Source: Arthrobacter_J sp038199985 (GTDB taxonomy: Bacteria; Actinomycetota; Actinomycetes; Actinomycetales; Micrococcaceae). From it: a DNA stretch of 18,089 bases. Location of the stretch: contig JBBPYK010000095.1 in assembly GCA_038199985.1 (NCBI GenBank), forward strand, positions 1 to 18,089. The letters run 5' to 3'. Position numbers and translations under genes: made by a program. A model generated the notes under the pieces. That model did not search any database. It had not been told where the DNA came from and worked only from the letters and a program-made list of their open reading frames with translations. Below are positions 1 to 7,140 of this stretch, piece after piece; the stretch's first letter is position 1; every line of letters begins with the position of its first letter.

Positions 1-37
1 AAGTGACAGAGGGTACGGTTGGATCCTAGGTCGGATC

Positions 38-412
38 GTGGAACTACTTTGGAGGACGACCGATGTTCAAGAAGACGGCACTATTGGCCATCGCGTACGG
101 TCCGTGTTTTATAGAGGGGGCTTGGTGCCGGTAATTTGGGCAGTCGCCTTCTTTGTCATCACTTTGGTTGCCGCTGTGACGCACAAGCGCGGCTCGGCAT
201 GGGGTTTGGGGTCCTATCTCTTGGTGTTGGTCGGCTGGGCAGTTGTGGCCGTTCTGCTGTCTAGTCGCGAAGTGTTTTCTTCAGCGATGCTCGGCTCTCT
301 GCTTGGACTACCGGTATTGCTCGGAATCCTAGTGACGCGTACGCGCAGAAAAGTGCGTAGGGGGCCTGAGGAAGCTGTTGGACCTTCGCCGCGCTCCGGT
401 TATCCAATATAG
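38..412 (+). CDS. Small multi-pass membrane protein, start uncertain (possibly partial)
   Basis: I do not recognise a family. The 124 residues from a GTG at 38 have a polar N-terminus of about 28 residues, then three hydrophobic segments (about 29-48, 57-76 and 80-99), and a basic, proline-containing tail. This suggests an inner-membrane protein. The frame stays open to the first base of the window (codons from position 2 have no stop), so the gene may begin upstream and be partial here. The GTG at 38 has no good ribosome site. Oddly, a strong GGAGG at 50-54 sits 8 nt before an ATG at 63 in another frame, which reads only 23 codons. That could be a small overlapping ORF or the trace of a frameshift near the N-terminus. 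A GTG at 125 behind a GAGGGGG run is a further possible start. The stop is clear; the start is not. Confidence 0.5.
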   Translation: MELLWRTTDVQEDGTIGHRVRSVFYRGGLVPVIWAVAFFVITLVAAVTHKRGSAWGLGSYLLVLVGWAVVAVLLSSREVFSSAMLGSLLGLPVLLGILVTRTRRKVRRGPEEAVGPSPRSGYPI

Positions 413-415
413 ACA

Positions 416-538
416 TCAGGGGCAGATCAACGCGCGCTCCTGTCGAAGCAGGGACCCAGTGCTTGCCCGATAACCGTCGAGTGTGGTGAGGAGCCTTCGG
501 ATGACTTCGGGGTCGTTGCTGAGCGCCCTGACTTCGGC
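416..538 (-). pseudogene. Possible C-terminal remnant of an unidentified gene
   Basis: Read on the minus strand after an in-frame TAG, this stretch gives about 40 residues with natural-looking composition: EVRALSNDP, then EVIRRLLTTLDGYRAS, then LLRQERALI, ending in TGA. The pattern is an amphipathic helix rich in Leu and Arg. There is no plausible start codon and no ribosome site, so it is best read as the surviving 3' end of a decayed gene. It lies convergent to the small membrane protein on the left and downstream of the 245-residue membrane protein. I cannot assign a family. It may also be a chance open frame. Confidence 0.25.
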
Positions 539-569
539 CTAAGCGGACGTTGGAGGTTAACAGACGTGT

Positions 570-1307
570 TCACTCCGCCAAGACGGTTACCTTCTTAGCC
601 AGCTTTACCGCCGTCGCGCTCATCTCGTCGGAGAGTTTCAATACGTCGTACATGCCACTCGCGATCCTCTCACCGCTGTGAGCGGTGATGAGCGTCCCGA
701 CGTCGACTTTATCGATCCGAAAGTGGACGCTAGGGAGACTCTTCAGATGCCGCGCGGCATCCTCGTGGAACCAGGTTCCACCCTTCCAATCTCTCTGGAT
801 CTCAACCCACACGTCCTGCCCTGCTGTCCTCGCTTTGAGCCCCGGCTGACGGAAAGCGTCGTTAAGGAAATCCATAGCCAAGTCAAGAGACAACGGTGTA
901 GTCCATTCTTCCGTGTGTTGGAAGCGGTCGTCTATAGATCTGAACTGCAGCATAATCCATACCCCAACCATGTTGGGCCACAATGCGGCCGTCGCAAGGG
1001 TCTTGGGGTCTACCACCAACGCGAAGACTATGAGGACAGTTCCGATCACGGCAAAAGCCACCAACCCGATTCGCTGCCACCTGCCAGGGACCTGCACCAT
1101 GGTCCTCGCCTTACCCCGGCCACTGACAAGATATATACCTATGCCCAGCACAAATACCGACTGGAGACCGTAGAGGAACCCCATGAGACTATCGAACCAA
1201 CCGTAAAAGCCGGACGCGAAGATTAGAAACGCCGACAACGCCGCCAAGCCTATGATGAACAGCCCAGCGCCAATTCTGATCCGTTTGTCTCGCTCCCAAG
1301 GCTTCAT
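570..1307 (-). CDS. Membrane protein with four helices and a cytosolic C-terminal domain
   Basis: The product is 245 residues of unknown family. After a basic N-terminus (MKPWERDKRIRIG) it has hydrophobic segments at about 12-31, 37-60, 77-98 and 103-119, then a soluble C-terminal half of about 125 residues with mixed charge (VWVEIQRDWKGGTWFHED, FRIDKVDVGTLI). The start is the ATG at 1307. The frame is open further upstream, but that extension is Arg/His-rich and overlaps the 52-residue gene before it. The ATG lies only 2 nt after the stop of that gene and has no good Shine-Dalgarno of its own, so translation is probably coupled. The tight spacing suggests the two proteins work together at the membrane. 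Function is unknown. Confidence 0.75.
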   Translation of the reverse strand: MKPWERDKRIRIGAGLFIIGLAALSAFLIFASGFYGWFDSLMGFLYGLQSVFVLGIGIYLVSGRGKARTMVQVPGRWQRIGLVAFAVIGTVLIVFALVVDPKTLATAALWPNMVGVWIMLQFRSIDDRFQHTEEWTTPLSLDLAMDFLNDAFRQPGLKARTAGQDVWVEIQRDWKGGTWFHEDAARHLKSLPSVHFRIDKVDVGTLITAHSGERIASGMYDVLKLSDEMSATAVKLAKKVTVLAE

Positions 1308-1309
1308 GA

Positions 1310-1468
1310 CTACGCCGAGTGGTTCGATGTTTGCTGAGCTCGTTGGTCCTCTAGTATGGCGAGCGCTCTTTCGCTCGCATCTCGAATCCGATGCAACGCG
1401 CCGACGATGCTGATGCTCGCGAATAGGACGATAAGGATGAAAACGACGACTAGCCACGTGAGATCCAT
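1310..1468 (-). CDS. 52-residue single-helix membrane protein
   Basis: The minus strand from the ATG at 1468 reads MDLTWLVVVFILIVLF, then ASISIVG, followed by a charged helical tail (HRIRDASERALAILEDQRAQ) and a TAG at 1310-1312. This is one N-terminal transmembrane helix with a short amphipathic cytosolic helix. It is a typical small bitopic protein. It sits in a tight series: the upstream ORF stops 3 nt before its ATG, and the 245-residue membrane protein starts 2 nt after its stop. That spacing is the main support for it being real. Only a weak AGGG lies before the start. It could be a small subunit or anchor for the following protein; that is inference from context only. Confidence 0.6.
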   Translation of the reverse strand: MDLTWLVVVFILIVLFASISIVGALHRIRDASERALAILEDQRAQQTSNHSA

Positions 1469-1471
1469 ACC

Positions 1472-1600
1472 CTAAGTCTTTAGGATCCGCTTACCGATGT
1501 CGAGGTGGTTTCCCTCGTCGAGGTGACCGGTGCCGACTAGCCCGAGTTTGATGGTATTCAGTATGATTTCGTAGTCGATCAAGTGGTTGGCAACCGACAC
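1472..1600 (-). CDS. Short ORF at the head of the small membrane-protein operon, possibly a truncated gene
   Basis: From a GTG at 1600 the minus strand codes for 42 residues, including SVANHLIDYEIILNTIKLG and LDIGKRILKT, and ends in TAG 3 nt before the next ATG. The residues after the GTG look like real protein, mixing hydrophobic and acidic helical character. The open frame further upstream is Arg/Ser-rich and unconvincing, and it runs into the oppositely oriented TmrB-like gene. Two readings are possible: a genuine tiny protein with a weak start, or the C-terminal stub of a larger protein whose 5' part was lost. The exact start is a guess. No family is recognised. Confidence 0.35.
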   Translation of the reverse strand: MSVANHLIDYEIILNTIKLGLVGTGHLDEGNHLDIGKRILKT

Positions 1601-1706
1601 GTATTCATTCCGAGTGGCACAATAAGTCGACCGAATTCGGAAGCTACGTCCGCAACGGACCGCTACGGTTAGTCGAGACGCTTTTAATCTGAAGGAGTAA
1701 CCGGAC

Positions 1707-2261
1707 GTGATCATTTGGATCAATGGTGCGTTCGGATCCGGAAAAAGCACCCTGGCTAAAGCACTACATGAACATGTCCCAGATGCCCTCCCCTTTGACC
1801 CGGAATACGTGGGCTATATTCTGACCAAGTGGGCGCCGCCAGCGAGCACGGGCGACTTTCAGGACATACGACTGTGGCGCAAACTAGTGGCCAACTTTGC
1901 GGTAGGCCTTGCCGAGGACTATGGCAAGTCTTTGATCGTTCCCATGACCCTGGTCAACTCGGCTTATCGCCAGGAGATCTTTGATCGCATCCAGGAAGAG
2001 GGACACCGTATTCTGCACGTCTTTCTGGATGCACCCGCCGATGAACTGCATCGACGCATCGAAGCCCAGATCATTCACCCGGACAACGCCGACGCCGACG
2101 CCGACGCACGCGAATTCCGTCATTCAAACGTCGAGCGGTGTATAGCCGCACGAGCACAGCTTCCGCCTGAGACACTCATACTTCGTTCAGACGAGCTCAG
2201 CCCAGCCGAACTCGCCACGTTGGTGCTTGAAGCCGTTGCTCATCAACCCAGACAGCACTAG
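1707..2261 (+). CDS. TmrB-like P-loop nucleotide-binding protein (putative tunicamycin resistance family)
   Basis: This is a 184-residue cytosolic AAA_33/kinase-type P-loop protein. The Walker A motif GAFGSGKST is at residues 7-15, right after the MIIWIN opening that is characteristic of Bacillus subtilis TmrB. The later blocks SLIVPMTLVN and HVFLDAPADELHRRI also follow TmrB (197 residues in B. subtilis). TmrB binds ATP and confers tunicamycin resistance, probably by binding the drug; the native substrate of this homologue is unknown. The start is GTG at 1707, with a strong GAAGGAG at 1691-1697. A DADADAD stretch near residues 128-134 comes from a short GACGCC tandem run, a local low-complexity insertion. 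It stands alone on the plus strand, beside other resistance-like genes. The family call is firm; the drug specificity is not. Confidence 0.85.
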   Translation: MIIWINGAFGSGKSTLAKALHEHVPDALPFDPEYVGYILTKWAPPASTGDFQDIRLWRKLVANFAVGLAEDYGKSLIVPMTLVNSAYRQEIFDRIQEEGHRILHVFLDAPADELHRRIEAQIIHPDNADADADAREFRHSNVERCIAARAQLPPETLILRSDELSPAELATLVLEAVAHQPRQH

Positions 2262-2318
2262 AACCATCCATCGTTGTTGATGATTGCCCCCATCGATGTC
2301 CAGACGTAGGGTCGATCC

Positions 2319-2756
2319 ATGGCTGAACATGAAGAGCTAGCAGTCTTTTTGGGTGACTGGCACGCTGCGGGAACCTCTTATGGTGGTGACGAGCAATCTC
2401 TGGACAACCCACACGCGGGAGCGAGTCCGTGGAACAGTGTTCACTCCGCCCGTTGGCACTCGGGCAACTACTTCATCGTGCAAGATGAGCGAGCGAATGG
2501 TCCGTTCGACACACTCAGCCTCATGGGCTGGGATGCGGACGCTGGCCGTTACTTTGTCCGCACCATTGAAAACCATGGTTTTGCACGTGATTACACCCTG
2601 ACCGTCGACGCCCATACGTGGAAACTGGCGGGCGAGCACGAGCGAGCGACGTACGTATTTGGCGAAGACGGTCGCAGACAAGAGATCGCCTGGGAGTGGA
2701 AACCCGCTGACGTATGGCTACCCCTCTGTGACCGCACTGCCCATCGCATCAACTGA
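2319..2756 (+). CDS. DUF1579-like beta-barrel protein
   Basis: This is a 145-residue cytosolic protein. The layout of short beta-strand-like segments (GNYFIVQDERANG, DTLSLMGWDADAGRYFVRT, TLTVDAHTWKLAGEHERATYVF, DGRRQEIAWEWK) matches the DUF1579/lipocalin-like families, whose members often open with FLGDW and end with a line on the response of the whole sample. Here FLGDWHAAGTS is at residues 10-20. Biochemical function in that family is not established. The ATG at 2319 is preceded by AGGG with 7 nt spacing. It follows the TmrB-like gene by 57 nt on the same strand and may be co-transcribed. It ends convergent to the VOC gene. I see no sign of damage. Confidence 0.65.
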   Translation: MAEHEELAVFLGDWHAAGTSYGGDEQSLDNPHAGASPWNSVHSARWHSGNYFIVQDERANGPFDTLSLMGWDADAGRYFVRTIENHGFARDYTLTVDAHTWKLAGEHERATYVFGEDGRRQEIAWEWKPADVWLPLCDRTAHRIN

Positions 2757-2792
2757 TCGAGCAGGCAGGTCTGGATGTCCAATCGCGACGGA

Positions 2793-3224
2793 TTATGGGC
2801 ATGCACGTCGATGGCCGCAAGAAGATTGAAAGCGGATGAGGTAACCGTCAGGGTCGGTGACAAGGAACTGTTCCACTCCGGCCTCGTCGTCGCCATTGCG
2901 GTACCACTTCGTCTCCGGTTGCATAAGTAGGTCGATACCGGCACAGGCGAGCGCAGTGACTAGAGGTGTGATGTCGGGGACGGCGATCTGAAAGTTGATC
3001 CCGCGCCCCAGGGGGACCTCGAGCGGACCAGTGATCCAGTTCCGCCCGACGCCGATCTGTTCCAACATGAGGTGGGCAGATCCGAGCGCAATATAGGCGA
3101 AGCGCTCCTCGAGTCGCGAGTAATGGATCTCAAAACCACACACGTCGTGCCAAAAAGTGAGGCTGCGATCAACGTCGGCCACCAGTAGCTCGGGGACGAG
3201 TGCGGGTTCGAGTGTTTCAGCCAT
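2793..3224 (-). CDS. VOC-family protein, bleomycin resistance/glyoxalase type
   Basis: The 143-residue product has the paired beta-alpha-beta-beta-beta modules of vicinal-oxygen-chelate proteins. The opening PELLVADVDRSLTFWHDVCG and the later FLVTDPDGYLIRF are the classic motifs of the bleomycin-resistance/glyoxalase subgroup. Such proteins either sequester glycopeptide drugs such as bleomycin or catalyse metal-dependent chemistry on small molecules; sequence alone does not separate these. I chose the ATG at 3224, since GAGGA lies 7 nt upstream; an in-frame extension of 20 residues further up looks non-coding. The final residues after IRFQSS (CGHRRACP) are unusual for the family and may mean the original C-terminus was altered. 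It is convergent with the DUF1579 gene. Confidence 0.82.
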   Translation of the reverse strand: MAETLEPALVPELLVADVDRSLTFWHDVCGFEIHYSRLEERFAYIALGSAHLMLEQIGVGRNWITGPLEVPLGRGINFQIAVPDITPLVTALACAGIDLLMQPETKWYRNGDDEAGVEQFLVTDPDGYLIRFQSSCGHRRACP

Positions 3225-3444
3225 AAAGCTATCCTCGCACTGGCCACGACCGGGTCTCTGAGCGGGGCTGATTTCAATATCCACTGAGGGCTTGAGCTAG
3301 AAGGCCGAAAATCGTGTAGTGAGGCCGGGATTCCTTACTCTAAAGCGTTGTTTCACACGCACCAACGATTATGGTGAGTTCCATGAGGTCTAGCTATGTA
3401 CTGACGACACGCAACGGCACCCAAGAATGCGTTGAGGTCTGCTG

Positions 3445-4054
3445 ATGAGTAGCTCATCGACCAGCATCAGAGATCGGGGAACCCGTGCTCCACACTCTGT
3501 AGTGCGCCCAGCCGTGCGGCTGGTGATAGCACTCGTTGTAGCCACGGCGGTAATTGCCACGTTCATGGACACTGCGTCGAGAACGGCCATTAATCCGTTC
3601 AACTTCTTTGGCTTCTTCACGATGCAGAGCAACATCATGGCAGCCCTAGTTATCCTCACTGCGGTCGTTCTAGAACTGGCAAAACGCCCGCGCCCCAGCT
3701 GGTACGGCTGGCGGAGTGGAATTGGCATGGGCAAATTGGGTCCTACACGTCGCTTTTCCCGTTTACGCTCTTCTCGACTGGGTACTCACGACGGATCGTC
3801 ATCGCCTCCCCTTCACAACCATCGGACTGATCCTGATCTATCCGCTCACGTGGTGCGCCGTCGTACTCATTCGCGGCGCCACCGATGGGTGGGTGCCTTA
3901 TCCTTTTCTTGACCCAGCCACCGGATATGGCACTGTGGCAATCTACGTCCTTGCTATAGCCGTGGCATTCGCAGCGTTCGGTGCGTTGATCATCTGGATC
4001 AGTCGATTGGCACCACCCAGCGCACGCCGCACAACCCAGTCCACACGCAGATAG
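3445..4054 (+). pseudogene. Pr6Pr-family membrane protein, broken by an internal out-of-frame deletion
   Basis: The first half, from ATG 3445 (GAGG 7 nt upstream), reads as a membrane protein with FNFFGFFTMQSNIMAALVIL, the signature of the Pr6Pr (FAR-17a/AIG1-like) family, and continues to about SWYGW near 3712. The second half lies in a different frame from about 3716 and reads WANWVLHVAFPVYALLDWVL, then IRGATDGWVPYPFLDP, the conserved C-terminal half of the same family. Between them the usual third helix, roughly 25 residues, is missing. So a stretch of DNA has been lost with a frame change, not just one base. The two parts add to about 200 residues, against roughly 210-240 for intact relatives. 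The combined gene cannot make the normal protein. The frame-2 part could in theory be translated alone from the GTG at 3716. Function in bacteria is unknown. Confidence 0.8.
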
Positions 4055-4077
4055 AAGACGACGGCGAACGAGGAGCA

Positions 4078-5040
4078 CTATCCTCGCATCTCGGTGGCGG
4101 CAATGAGACGTTTACCCCACGCTCTGATGTATTCGGCGGCCTCCGGTGGGCTGTGAACGGTAAAAGGCGCGTCAATGGCTCCGAGAGAAAACGTTGCCCA
4201 ATCCAGAGAGTCTGCGCTTAACCACACGGTGCAGGACTCTTCGTTATTCGATTCGACTCGACCATGATCGGCGATGTGTACGCATACTTCGTTCGCCGGC
4301 GCCTGAACGGTCGCGTGCAGGAGATATCTCGTTGGCATCGCCTGTATTCCGTCCCGCACGAACTCGATGGGATCGTTTGCCGGAAGATCACGGGGGACGA
4401 AACGCTTGCCGGTTCGTTGCGGGTTCTCTATCCGGTCGATCCTAAACGTGCGCCAATCGACGCGCTCTGGATCGTAGGCGACGAGGTAGAGGCGCCGCTC
4501 GATGTTGACGAGCCTGTGCGGATGAACGGTTCGTGTGGTGGCCGCGGTGGCCGGACCGCGATAGGTAAACTCGAGTGTTTCAGTGTCTCGACAGCTCAAT
4601 GCAACCGTGGTCAGTGCGGCAACGTCCTCAATCGCCGTCGTGCTCACTTCGCGTGGAGGGCTGACGGTCATGGCTCCCAGACTATCGATTCGGCGTCGGA
4701 TTCGGACCGGGAGTACCTGAACAATCTTGGCCAGCGCGCTCACCGCGGCAGCACTGATCGTCGGATGAACACTCGAAGCAACGTCTTTCAACCCGATGAC
4801 GATGGCAGCTGCCTCCTCTTCACTGACGACGAGAGGTGGCAGCGCCGTGCCGGGGGCCAGCTGGTAGCCGCCCCCAGTCCCCCGCGTGGTGACGATTGGG
4901 TAGCCGAGATCCTGCAGGCTACCGACATCCCGGCGCAGTGTTCGGGAGCTGACCTCCAGCCGTCGGGCTAGTTCCCCTCCCTGCCAGTGTCGGCGACTTT
5001 GGAGCAGGCTCAGAAGTTCCAAGATCCGTGTGCTCGCCAT
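4078..5040 (-). CDS. WYL-domain transcriptional regulator (YafY/DeoR-like)
   Basis: This is a 320-residue cytosolic regulator. Residues 1-60 form an HTH_11 winged helix (TRILELLSLLQSRRHWQGGE, then SSRTLRRDVGSLQDLGYPI). A linker of about 80 residues follows, then a WYL effector-sensing domain with VHPHRLVNIERRLYLVAYDP and the conserved WRTFRIDRI, and a C-terminal WCX-like extension. Length is normal for the family. It is divergent from the epoxide hydrolase with 114 nt between starts, the common arrangement for a regulator and its target. I use the ATG at 5040; a GTG two codons upstream is also possible. The ATG has no Shine-Dalgarno, but a TAAGCT box ends 6 nt before it, so the mRNA is probably leaderless. 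It likely represses or activates both directions through the nested inverted repeats in the gap. Confidence 0.9.
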   Translation of the reverse strand: MASTRILELLSLLQSRRHWQGGELARRLEVSSRTLRRDVGSLQDLGYPIVTTRGTGGGYQLAPGTALPPLVVSEEEAAAIVIGLKDVASSVHPTISAAAVSALAKIVQVLPVRIRRRIDSLGAMTVSPPREVSTTAIEDVAALTTVALSCRDTETLEFTYRGPATAATTRTVHPHRLVNIERRLYLVAYDPERVDWRTFRIDRIENPQRTGKRFVPRDLPANDPIEFVRDGIQAMPTRYLLHATVQAPANEVCVHIADHGRVESNNEESCTVWLSADSLDWATFSLGAIDAPFTVHSPPEAAEYIRAWGKRLIAATEMRG

Positions 5041-5046
5041 GCACAC

Positions 5047-5052
5047 AGCTTA
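5047..5052 (-). promoter_or_regulatory. -10 box TAAGCT for a leaderless start of the WYL regulator
   Basis: On the minus strand TAAGCT is followed by exactly 6 nt and then ATG, which fits the actinobacterial TAnnnT -10 box with transcription starting at the start codon. No clear -35 box is seen 16-18 nt upstream, as expected if an activator is used. The box abuts the left arm of the GACGTCGCT inverted repeat, so a bound regulator would cover it. Confidence 0.5.
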
Positions 5053-5112
5053 GACGTCGCTTGTGGCCATCCGCTGTCCACAACCATTGTCACGATGGTT
5101 CATAGCGACGTC
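5053..5112. promoter_or_regulatory. Nested inverted repeats between the WYL regulator and the epoxide hydrolase
   Basis: Three inverted repeats occur in 60 bp. The outer one has 9-bp arms, GACGTCGCT at 5053-5061 and AGCGACGTC at 5104-5112. Inside are TTGTGG at 5061-5066 with CCACAA at 5078-5083, and AACCAT at 5082-5087 with ATGGTT at 5095-5100. The last, centred on 5091, has a 7-nt spacer and the look of a dimeric operator. The cluster lies between two divergent starts, so it probably holds the binding sites of the WYL regulator controlling itself and the epoxide hydrolase. The pairings are seen directly; the assignment is inference. Confidence 0.6.
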
Positions 5113-5154
5113 GCACTACGCAAGCACACCGGCCACCCAACGAGGGACAACACC

Positions 5155-6273
5155 ATGACTATCCATCCCGTTTCAAGCGACAAACGTGCAATTTCACAGG
5201 ATGCTCTTAATGACCTGCAGCGTCGTCTGGATCAGGTGAACTGGCCACATCGAGCCGCGGGCACGGCAGTCCCCGGCTTCGACACTGAGCGGCTGCGCCC
5301 ACTGGTCGAGTGTTGGCGTCATGATTTCGACTGGCGCGCCGTCGAGGCTCGCCTTGAGGGCCTCGGCCAACTCACCCCAACCATCGGTGAGCGCCGACTG
5401 CACACCGTGCATTCCCGCGGAGGCGATCGGCTGCCAGTGCTGCTAATTCACGGCTGGCCTGATTCACCGTTGCGCTTCGTCCACCTTGTGCCGCTCCTGA
5501 CCGCGGCAGGTCACGACGTCGTAGCCCCAACGATCCCTGGGTTCGGTCTGAGCGAGGAACCTGATGGCGATATCTCCCGTGAGCTTGTTGCCGAGGTTTT
5601 CCACTCTCTGATGATCGAGCTCGGCTACCACCGGTATGCGGTCCACGGTGGGGATTGGGGCAGCGCGATTGGCACATCCTTGGCCAGCCTGCATCCCGAG
5701 GCAGTCGCTGCGCTGCACCTGATCGATGTGCCTTTCGACTTGGCCTTCGCGATAGACGAAGCAAGCGCTACGGCGGGTGAAATGGACTATTTACGTAGCC
5801 TCGAGGAGTTCGCTGGCGGCCAGCTCTATCTCACGGCTGTGTCTTCTCAACCCGATGTAACTGCGCTAGCTCTAACCGACTCTCCCGTTGGGCTGCTGGC
5901 CTGGGTCGCCCACATCTACGATCAGTGGAGCGATGCGCAAATCTGTACGGAGGATCTGCTGGCGGCCGCATCGTTGATGTGGTTGACCGGCACGGTGCGT
6001 TCGTCAATGCGACTGTACTCCGAGCCCGCTGACTCGGGGAATGAACTCGCTTGGGCAAACGACGACGCGCCATGCGAACCGGCGGGGGTCGAAACGCCGA
6101 CAGCGTTCGCACTGTTCCCCAAAGACATCTGCATGCCACCGCGCGCATTGGCCGACCGCCACTTCTCGGTCGAACGCTTCACTGTTATGCCCGCGGGCGG
6201 ACACTTCGCAGCGCTCGAACAGCCGACGCTACTCGCCGATGACCTGATCTCTTTCCTCCAAGGGCGATCCTGA
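5155..6273 (+). CDS. Epoxide hydrolase, microsomal type with N-terminal EHN domain
   Basis: The 372-residue alpha/beta-hydrolase opens with an EHN domain (about 8-90) including the conserved WRHDFDWRAVEARL. HGWPDS at 99-104 supplies the oxyanion-hole HGWP motif. The nucleophile elbow HGGDWGS gives catalytic Asp167, and GGHFAALEQP gives the catalytic His350. An acidic residue in FPKD (Asp324) is a candidate third member; relatives usually have Glu. The family opens epoxides to diols through a covalent ester. The natural substrate here is unknown. ATG 5155 has GAGGGA about 8 nt upstream; an in-frame extension of 56 codons overlaps the regulator and is rejected. It is divergent from the WYL regulator, which probably controls it. 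The stop is only 3 nt from the convergent lyase stop. Confidence 0.9.
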   Translation: MTIHPVSSDKRAISQDALNDLQRRLDQVNWPHRAAGTAVPGFDTERLRPLVECWRHDFDWRAVEARLEGLGQLTPTIGERRLHTVHSRGGDRLPVLLIHGWPDSPLRFVHLVPLLTAAGHDVVAPTIPGFGLSEEPDGDISRELVAEVFHSLMIELGYHRYAVHGGDWGSAIGTSLASLHPEAVAALHLIDVPFDLAFAIDEASATAGEMDYLRSLEEFAGGQLYLTAVSSQPDVTALALTDSPVGLLAWVAHIYDQWSDAQICTEDLLAAASLMWLTGTVRSSMRLYSEPADSGNELAWANDDAPCEPAGVETPTAFALFPKDICMPPRALADRHFSVERFTVMPAGGHFAALEQPTLLADDLISFLQGRS

Positions 6274-6276
6274 GTG

Positions 6277-7119
6277 CTACCGCGTCATCATCTCGTTGAA
6301 CGAGCCGAAGTCGGGGCTACCTGCCAAAGTGTCGTAGCTGCCGGTAGTGAGGAGCTCCTTGGCGGCCCGTTCCAGTGCCCCATACGCGCCTAGGGCCCCG
6401 GCCATGCCAAGGGTCACCCGGCCCACGCCGAGCGCGAGAAGCGTATCCGCTGTCAAGCTACCGGGGCCCACCATCACATTGAGTGGAACGCTGATCCCGG
6501 CAACGAGGAGCGAAATGGTCGGCTCGTCGGCAACGCCAGGGACAAAAATTCCGTCAGCCCCTGCCCGCACATAGGCGGAAGCACGCTGCAACGTGTTCTC
6601 GAGGCGTTCGTCCTGGTCTGTGGACCCGTAGAAGAAGGTGTCGACTCGGGCGTTAACGAACAAGGGAACACCCAGTCGGTCGGCAGTGGAACGGATGATC
6701 TCGAGCCGTCCGCACTGCGCATCACTATCGCGCAGGATGCCCTCGAAAGAGTCCTCGATGTTGATACCGACAGCACCAGCGGACAAGACGCGCTCAATGG
6801 TGCGCGCAAGCTGCGCCGGGCTTTCGCCATACCCATGTTCTATGTCTGCGGAGACGGGGGTCTTCGTGGCTCTGACAATTGACTGGATCGCAAGAATCGC
6901 CGCATCTTGGTCGAGACCGCCGCCGTCGGCCGTTCCTGCAACCCAAGCAACCCCTGCACTCGTCGTCGCGACGGCCTGTGCCCCAGCCCGGACGACGACG
7001 GCGGCTGACGCTCCGTCCCACGCGTTCGGCAAGACAAGTTGCCGGGAATGGCACAACGCACTAAAGGCTTCTGCTTGGAGTCGGGATTCGTTGATGCTGC
7101 TGTTCAGTTTCGTTTTCAT
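6277..7119 (-). CDS. Isocitrate lyase/PEP mutase family enzyme (2-methylisocitrate lyase-like)
   Basis: The 280-residue TIM-barrel protein has the landmarks of the COG2513 group: LVLPNAWDGASA near residue 30, the metal-binding SADIEHGYGESPAQL, GINIEDS, and FVNARVDTFF. It lacks the KKCGH catalytic loop of true isocitrate and methylisocitrate lyases, so it belongs to the broad group annotated as isocitrate lyase/phosphoenolpyruvate mutase family, whose members cleave or form C-C or P-C bonds in 2-oxoacid derivatives. The exact reaction cannot be told. ATG 7119 has GGAG just 2 nt upstream. It starts 22 nt after the Ada-AlkA stop on the same strand, so it is likely in that operon, where mycobacteria instead carry ogt. 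Length is normal and the gene seems intact. Confidence 0.85.
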   Translation of the reverse strand: MKTKLNSSINESRLQAEAFSALCHSRQLVLPNAWDGASAAVVVRAGAQAVATTSAGVAWVAGTADGGGLDQDAAILAIQSIVRATKTPVSADIEHGYGESPAQLARTIERVLSAGAVGINIEDSFEGILRDSDAQCGRLEIIRSTADRLGVPLFVNARVDTFFYGSTDQDERLENTLQRASAYVRAGADGIFVPGVADEPTISLLVAGISVPLNVMVGPGSLTADTLLALGVGRVTLGMAGALGAYGALERAAKELLTTGSYDTLAGSPDFGSFNEMMTR

Positions 7120-7140
7120 AGCTCCAGCTAATCAGCCGGA

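Noticed and set aside
678..1226. Plus-strand 182-codon open frame
   Set aside because: It is the antisense shadow of the membrane-protein gene, with no ribosome site and unnatural composition.
1308..1457. N-terminal extension of the 245-residue membrane protein to 1457
   Set aside because: The extra 50 residues are Arg/His-rich, overlap the better 52-residue ORF, and the inner ATG at 1307 sits 2 nt after that ORF's stop.
2089..2107. GACGCC tandem run as a repeat locus
   Set aside because: Only about three copies inside the coding frame of the TmrB-like gene, giving DADADAD; too short to be a functional repeat array.
568..2452. Shared 13-mer TGTTCACTCCGCC near 567 and 2439 as a direct repeat
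   Set aside because: The second copy is within the coding frame of the DUF1579 gene and the flanks do not match; likely chance.
4264..4971. Plus-strand 235-codon open frame
   Set aside because: Antisense to the WYL regulator, whose domains are unmistakable.
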